64,000 nt of DNA, taken from an uncultured Eubacteriales bacterium (GTDB lineage: Bacteria; Bacillota; Clostridia; Oscillospirales; Acutalibacteraceae). The position numbers and the translations under genes are program-made. The notes under the pieces are model-generated. The model had not been told where the DNA came from and made no database searches. It saw nothing but the letters and a program-made list of their open reading frames with translations. This document shows, in pieces, positions 59,466-64,000 of the stretch. The stretch covers positions 1-64,000 of the forward strand of contig OMWP01000002.1 of NCBI GenBank assembly GCA_900314795.1, in the 5' to 3' direction. Every line of letters begins with the position of its first letter. The first letter of the stretch is position 1.

Positions 59466-59502
59466 AAAGCCTGATCTGCCAAAGAGCAGATCAGGCTTTT
59501 AT
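59466..59502 (+). terminator. cotJ operon terminator
   Basis: AAAGCCTGATCTGC-caaaga-GCAGATCAGGCTTTT. Confidence 0.88.
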
Positions 59503-59608
59503 CATACGGATTATTCTAATTGTTGCGGTATACGAGAGAAGAAAGTTTTTTGCTATCCTCTTATACTCAGTATCAACAAAACTCTTTTACTTCTGTTACT
59601 GCGTAGTA

Positions 59609-62041
59609 TTATGTTCTTTCGATCGGTTTGCCGATTCCTTCGGGCGCTTCCATATTACTTGCATAGCGTTGGATCGCAGTTACATCCATGATCGTGATCG
59701 AACCATCTTTATCGACATCAGAGAGTTCGATTGCCTGATCCGAGAGCGTGATGAGCTGTGTGTTATGGCGCTGGATCCATGTAGCGTCGATCACGTTGAC
59801 CGTACTGTCCATATCTGTATCGCCCAGGATATCGCTGCCCTCACCGCCGGGAGTGACCGTCACGGAGTATTCCGTATCAGAGGGCATTTCATTTTTGCTG
59901 AGAGCGGGAAGAGCAACGGTAACCGTATCGGTTGCTCTTGCGTTCACACTCTCATCGAGCAACATTGTCGTTTCAGCGTCATACAGTTCATATTCTCCGA
60001 TCCCGACAGAAACCGCTGCCGAACGCATGGTGTTCAGCTGAATGCGAATATCTTTATCCGCAGGGATACGGAAAAATCCGCCGTTGTCTGAAGCGGTAAA
60101 ACCGATCCATTTATCGGTGCTGTTTTTGACGACACCGTTATTGATCTCAGCGAGCCTATTGCCGTCAGCATCAATGATGCTTCCGTTGAATGCAGTATCG
60201 TCGGATGTGTTGATATAAACGCGGCGGTAGCCGGTCAACTGCGCTTCGGTAAGGTTGGTATAGTCATCATAGTAGTGATCCTCCGTCTTGAGCCATGCGA
60301 TGATGATCTCACTCACATGGTCGACAACGAGGTTCGGTGCGTTGCCGATCAGCGTAGCGGCAGCTCTGATCTGCTCGTTATTGAGGTTCAGCGGTCTGAT
60401 TTCATCGCTCTGCCAGATGTTACCGAGGATCAGATGAGAAAGGATATGGGACAAAGCGCGACAGCCCTCCATGTCGGTCAGGTTGTCTATTTCCTCTTGC
60501 GTAGCGCCGGAAGCTGTCATCGCTTCTTTCAGAACATTGCTGAGATATCCGGCGGCATATTCCTTGACCACCTCAGCGTCGGTGATCAGGAAGGTGGCAA
60601 GCAGGACAGATGCTGTGGCAACGGTTGCCGCGTCAATACCGGTATCGGCGGCATCGTCCAAGCTTGCGGCTACTCCGGCAAGCTCAGTCGCTTTTTGCCT
60701 GATCTGCTCCGCAGTGAAACTGATGTTGCCTTCAGATTTAGCCCGCATAAAATACGCGTACAATGCGGTCACCAGATAAACACTCTCATTGTTGTCAGCG
60801 ATCGAATCGATCAGTGCGGCGCTCTTTTCGTTCGGGAGCGACATAATGTATGTGATGAGATCGGACAAGGGCTGTTCATATGTTTTTGCGTAGCCCTCTC
60901 TGCCGCCGGTGATCTGATTCATATAAGTACAAAGACCCTTAAGATACAAGATCGGATCATTCGGGATATAGGGGTTTTCATCATCCACCAAACCGATTGA
61001 ACCATCCGCGAGATCGAGTCTCTTGGGATGGAAGAATTTGGAGTTGATCGAATCGTTGTAGACCGAGTAGACATAGTTGTTAGAGATCGCGAGATTCGCG
61101 AGCATCTTATCGTAATTCTCTGCCTTATACAATACATGGTCAGTTCCGTAACGGTCAAATCCCATATCGATCGGCGCCATAGCGGCGGCCATCTCGGTCT
61201 GCAGATAGCTGTTGAAGATACCGGCGTATTTATCATCACGCGGGTTGTTGTCCACATCCGCTGCACTCGGCGTGGCACAGGTATAGGCATAGAGATTGTC
61301 GGATGTGAGGCTGACGGTATCGCCCAGATATCCCTGAGGATCGTCGATCAGCTTTGCCGCGAGCAGGTTCGCGACAGAGGCGCCGCGGCTGTAACCGGTC
61401 GTCCAGACTTTGATATCGCCGCTGAGACCCTTTTCCGTGATATAATCCTTTGCGAACGCAAGGCATTTTTCGGCGCAGGTATCAAAGCCGGCGGCATTAC
61501 CGTCCGTACCGAGGACAAAGTTATTGCCCCATTCTGCCTCATAACCCGCGCTGCGCGGCAGGATGACCAAAAGCGTATACGCCTTACCGTTTTCGATGAT
61601 CTGCTTCTGTGCGCAGACAACACCGATCGTATCCTTGGTGGGTTTGATGGCATAATCCAAATTGTAGGAGATCTCAGAAAAACCGGTATCCTCCAAAAAT
61701 GCGACCGCGTCGCGATTCTTGCTCCGATAGCCCTCATCGGCGAAAGTCTCTCTGGTGCTGTTGGCCGATGCGGTCGCCAGCGCAAAGCTCAAGGTCGCGA
61801 GATGCTCATTAAAACTCCTTCCGGAGTGCTTGAAATAATCATCCGTGTAGGTATAGACCTCCACGTTCTCGGTGCCGGAATCAAACTCGCCCGTACTGGG
61901 ACGATAGTAGAACGCACCGTTGTAGTAGGTGGCGTCGGCATCCGGCGTCGTGCCTTCTGCAGAAACTCCGATCACACAGACGGAACCCGCCAATATCACG
62001 GAGAGTAATACCGCAAGACCTTTTTTTATCATTCGTTTCAT
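59609..62041 (-). CDS. Secreted dockerin-bearing alpha/beta hydrolase (lipase-like)
   Basis: This 810-residue exported protein starts with a signal peptide (MKRMIKKGLAVLLSVILAGS...). It carries a lipase-type nucleophile elbow GYSRG with Ser218, preceded by a hydrophobic strand (KVWTTGYS). A long helical region (about 400-600) and a beta region follow. The C-terminal dockerin (about 738-800) has the loops DTDMDSTVNVID and DVDKDGSITIMD. It is therefore probably another component of the extracellular cohesin-dockerin complex. The substrate (lipid, ester or glycan ester) is unknown. The start could also be ATG at 62032. No neighbour is co-directional. Confidence 0.82.
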   Translation of the reverse strand: MKRMIKKGLAVLLSVILAGSVCVIGVSAEGTTPDADATYYNGAFYYRPSTGEFDSGTENVEVYTYTDDYFKHSGRSFNEHLATLSFALATASANSTRETFADEGYRSKNRDAVAFLEDTGFSEISYNLDYAIKPTKDTIGVVCAQKQIIENGKAYTLLVILPRSAGYEAEWGNNFVLGTDGNAAGFDTCAEKCLAFAKDYITEKGLSGDIKVWTTGYSRGASVANLLAAKLIDDPQGYLGDTVSLTSDNLYAYTCATPSAADVDNNPRDDKYAGIFNSYLQTEMAAAMAPIDMGFDRYGTDHVLYKAENYDKMLANLAISNNYVYSVYNDSINSKFFHPKRLDLADGSIGLVDDENPYIPNDPILYLKGLCTYMNQITGGREGYAKTYEQPLSDLITYIMSLPNEKSAALIDSIADNNESVYLVTALYAYFMRAKSEGNISFTAEQIRQKATELAGVAASLDDAADTGIDAATVATASVLLATFLITDAEVVKEYAAGYLSNVLKEAMTASGATQEEIDNLTDMEGCRALSHILSHLILGNIWQSDEIRPLNLNNEQIRAAATLIGNAPNLVVDHVSEIIIAWLKTEDHYYDDYTNLTEAQLTGYRRVYINTSDDTAFNGSIIDADGNRLAEINNGVVKNSTDKWIGFTASDNGGFFRIPADKDIRIQLNTMRSAAVSVGIGEYELYDAETTMLLDESVNARATDTVTVALPALSKNEMPSDTEYSVTVTPGGEGSDILGDTDMDSTVNVIDATWIQRHNTQLITLSDQAIELSDVDKDGSITIMDVTAIQRYASNMEAPEGIGKPIERT

Positions 62042-62214
62042 CCAATCATCTGCCTTTCTGATCGTTGTCATCAATACTGTCAGGCTAATATAACGAGCGA
62101 GCATGAGGATAAACAATTTCAAGATACTCATATTATATTATAAATTGTGGTCGTATTCAACCTCATTTTCAAATAATACAAATGAACCGTTTGATATAGA
62201 GCTGCCTTAGCCAC

Positions 62215-62243
62215 TTGCCATCAATAGCTAACAATGTTATAAT
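62215..62243 (+). promoter_or_regulatory. Promoter of the zinc-ribbon gene
   Basis: TTGCCA (62215-62220) and TATAAT (62238-62243), spacer 17. Confidence 0.7.
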
Positions 62244-62276
62244 AGCATTGATCGATGAATTTTTACGGAGGCGCTT

Positions 62277-62660
62277 ATGTATTGTACTAACTGCGGTAAG
62301 CAACAACCCGACGGCTCAAAGTTTTGCAACAACTGCGGAACCCATCTGCAAACGATCACTCCGCCGACTCCGGTATCTATCACGCCAAATCCGTCACAAC
62401 GGCAGAGCGGTATCACTTGTCCGAGATGCCATAGCACCAACGTGAATGTACAGGTGATCAATCAAGTCCATTTAAAGAATGTGCATCACGGCTGCGCGTG
62501 GTGGGTGTTTGTAGGCTGGTGGTGGCTCCCCGTCAAATGGATCTTCTTTACCGTGCCGGCACTGATCATCAAGCTGTTGAAACCCAAAAAGCAAAAAATC
62601 GTCAACCATGTTCACAATGTGGCAGTTTGTCAAAGCTGCGGTCATAGCTGGAGACTGTAG
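62277..62660 (+). CDS. Zinc-ribbon membrane-associated protein
   Basis: The 127-residue protein has an N-terminal zinc ribbon ([19 protein letters not shown], 3-21), a second CPRCHS ribbon (about 48-53) closed by CQSCGHSW at the end, and one hydrophobic stretch rich in Trp ([20 protein letters not shown], about 70-89). Such small ribbon proteins are common in Firmicutes and have no known function. Its own promoter precedes it. Confidence 0.8.
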   Translation: MYCTNCGKQQPDGSKFCNNCGTHLQTITPPTPVSITPNPSQRQSGITCPRCHSTNVNVQVINQVHLKNVHHGCAWWVFVGWWWLPVKWIFFTVPALIIKLLKPKKQKIVNHVHNVAVCQSCGHSWRL

Positions 62661-62680
62661 CTCTATATGCTATATTACGT

Positions 62681-62706
62681 CCGATCTTTCCATTAGGAGA
62701 GATCGG
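62681..62706 (+). terminator. Possible terminator after the zinc-ribbon gene
   Basis: CCGATCTTTCC-atta-GGAGAGATCGG stem; the following T tract is weak. Confidence 0.4.
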
Positions 62707-62785
62707 CGTATTTCATTGGGATATTTTTTTAGATTATAATTGATTCCGGGCGTTACTTGTGTTAGAATAAATATCGGTGATTTGT

Positions 62786-63595
62786 ATGTTGATTGATACC
62801 CATGTTCATATCGGAAAAGTCCTTGATTTTGAGATGAGTGAAGAGGATGTTATCGGTTCGATGGATCGTTACGGCATTGATTTTTCACTGGTGTCCGATG
62901 TAAACGCGGTCGAGTTCGATCATGCCGGTCGACCCATTCCAAAAGCATGGCAGACCTCGCAGAATGAGGTGTTTGAAAGAACACTCCGTTTTGCGCGCCG
63001 TTATCCCGACAGGATCGGTGCGATGCCGTGGATGAAGCTGTATGCGGAAACGCCCGATGATGAATTCATTCGTTTGTTGGAGGAAAACCGGCATTTGGTC
63101 TATGGGATCAAGCTGCATCCGTTCCATTCGCGTGTCGCACCCGATGATCCGCGCGCCGAGGCGGTGTATGACATAGCGCGTCGCTATCGATTACCGGTTG
63201 TTTCCCATACGGGCGGCTGTGAAGAAGCGCGCTCGATCCATTTGTACAATGCGGCGATCGCGCATCCCGATATCAGCTTTGTCATGGTGCACATGGATCT
63301 CGGTACCGATAACAGCGAAGCGATCGAGTTGCTCGGCAAAGCGGACAATCTGTATGGGGATACGACATGGGTGCCGCTCAAAAGCACCCTCAAAGCGATC
63401 GAGAGATGGGGGAGCGGGAAGCTCCTGTTCGGTTCCGATAATCCGATCGACGGTCCCGATACCTATCTGCACAACAAGAACGGTGACCGATCATTGTATC
63501 AGGAGTATTTCAACGAGTTCCGTGCGATGATCAGCCCGGAGGATTATGATAATATCATGTATCGTAATGCTGTACGGCTGTTTGGAATCCATTAA
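62786..63595 (+). CDS. Amidohydrolase-family protein (TIM-barrel metal hydrolase)
   Basis: The 269-residue protein has the barrel metal motif DTHVHIG (4-10), a barrel strand GIKLHPFH (about 111-118), a His in PVVSHTGG (about 138-145), VMVHMDLG, and the last Asp in LLFGSDNPIDGP (about 211-222). This set marks the amidohydrolase-2 family (decarboxylase or lactonase-like enzymes). The substrate is unknown. The ATG at 62786 lies five bases after GGTGA. The acetyltransferase gene follows after 28 bases. Confidence 0.85.
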   Translation: MLIDTHVHIGKVLDFEMSEEDVIGSMDRYGIDFSLVSDVNAVEFDHAGRPIPKAWQTSQNEVFERTLRFARRYPDRIGAMPWMKLYAETPDDEFIRLLEENRHLVYGIKLHPFHSRVAPDDPRAEAVYDIARRYRLPVVSHTGGCEEARSIHLYNAAIAHPDISFVMVHMDLGTDNSEAIELLGKADNLYGDTTWVPLKSTLKAIERWGSGKLLFGSDNPIDGPDTYLHNKNGDRSLYQEYFNEFRAMISPEDYDNIMYRNAVRLFGIH

Positions 63596-63623
63596 GATTA
63601 AAATTCTGTAAAGGAAATATACT

Positions 63624-64000
63624 ATGTTTAGAAAAATTACGGAAAACGACTGGGAGCTATACCGCCATTATGTCGATGTGTTCTACCATACCGATGTGGT
63701 GAACGCTCCCGTGCCTGAGGCAAACTACCGCGTGACCTTTGATGAGTTGTTGCGCAGTGATGCGTATGTGAAAGGCTACATCTTTGAATGTGAGGGTACA
63801 CCGTGCGGATTTGTACTGTTGTCCAAGACGTTCTCTCAAGAGGCAGGCGGGGTGAGCGTGACCATCGAAGAGATCTATATCGATCCCGCGTACCGCTCAC
63901 GAGGTTTGGCTACAGCGTTCTTTGATTGGCTGAAGGCACAGCCCGGCATCATGCGACTCCGCCTTGAAGTCGAGGATGACAACGAGGGAGCCAAGCGCTT
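63624..64000 (+). CDS. GNAT acetyltransferase, cut by the window end
   Basis: The frame from ATG 63624 is open to the end of the window (125 codons). It begins MFRKITENDWELYRHYVDVF and has the GNAT acetyl-CoA region EEIYIDPAYRSRGLATAFF (about 75-93), followed by LRLEVEDDNEGAKR. AAGGA lies nine bases ahead of the ATG. It is likely co-transcribed with the amidohydrolase gene. The substrate is unknown; the C-terminal end is missing. Confidence 0.85.
   Translation, partial: MFRKITENDWELYRHYVDVFYHTDVVNAPVPEANYRVTFDELLRSDAYVKGYIFECEGTPCGFVLLSKTFSQEAGGVSVTIEEIYIDPAYRSRGLATAFFDWLKAQPGIMRLRLEVEDDNEGAKR

Noticed and set aside
1..64000. Search for tRNA and rRNA genes
   Set aside because: No T-loop plus acceptor-stem combination and no rRNA sequence was recognised by eye in any gene-free stretch; a covariance-model scan could still find a tRNA.

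Overview
The window comes from an anaerobic, endospore-forming, starch-degrading Firmicute (class Clostridia). A Ruminococcus bromii-like member of the Oscillospiraceae/Acutalibacteraceae is the best guess. The reasons are a trimeric [FeFe] hydrogenase, the oxygen-sensitive class III ribonucleotide reductase, a cotJABC spore-coat operon, a complete bacterial glycogen operon including the Firmicute-type glgD, and two secreted proteins carrying dockerin modules. One of these is a pullulanase with starch-binding CBM26 modules, which suggests an amylosome. The lineage call is inference; no rRNA or tRNA gene was seen.

Layout. 0.3-10.5 kb (minus strand): electron-bifurcating hydrogenase genes (hydA, hydB, a ferredoxin-like protein, an ATPase, hydC) preceded by an accessory set (PHP protein, two DRTGG proteins, a second H-cluster protein, an RsbW-like ATPase). 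10.9-14.1 kb: nrdG and nrdD with NrdR boxes. 14.5-17.5 kb: membrane protein, putP and a TetR regulator with a clear operator. 17.8-27.6 kb (plus): alr, polA, arginine-phosphatase-type phosphatase, rimI, tsaD, two transglutaminase-like lipoproteins, ruvX and a DUF896 gene. 27.7-32.4 kb (minus): O-antigen-ligase-like protein, metal P-type ATPase and its ArsR repressor. 32.5-33.5 kb: HAD phosphatase and ASCH protein. 33.7-39.9 kb (minus): glgB-glgC-glgD-glgA. 40.5-45 kb: rny, a radical SAM enzyme, a small protein and an actin-fold protein. 45.2-49.4 kb: dockerin pullulanase. 49.5-53.3 kb (plus): HD hydrolase, STAS-kinase fusion and SpoIIE phosphatase operon. 53.4-58.1 kb (minus): small alarmone synthetase, two-component system and three further proteins. 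58.4-59.5 kb: cotJABC. 59.6-62.0 kb: dockerin alpha/beta hydrolase. 62.3-64 kb: zinc ribbon, amidohydrolase and a truncated acetyltransferase.

How the genes work together. Starch is cut outside the cell by the dockerin pullulanase; glgBCDA stores surplus glucose; the bifurcating hydrogenase disposes of fermentation electrons as H2. Regulation is rich: alarmone hydrolase-like and synthetase genes in convergent operons, a partner-switching module, and metal and TetR repressors.

The most unusual aspect is a dense set of short palindromic repeat families filling intergenic spaces. They share one architecture: terminal palindrome, then a hairpin of variable sequence, then a conserved box, then a core. 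They nest inside one another, supply stop codons to three genes, and in one case sit in frame inside polA. One such unit (7340-7918) has perfect 26-bp inverted ends and carries a DUF559 nuclease gene as its only cargo, which makes it a candidate self-contained mobile element. Smaller related units bracket the hydrogenase operon.
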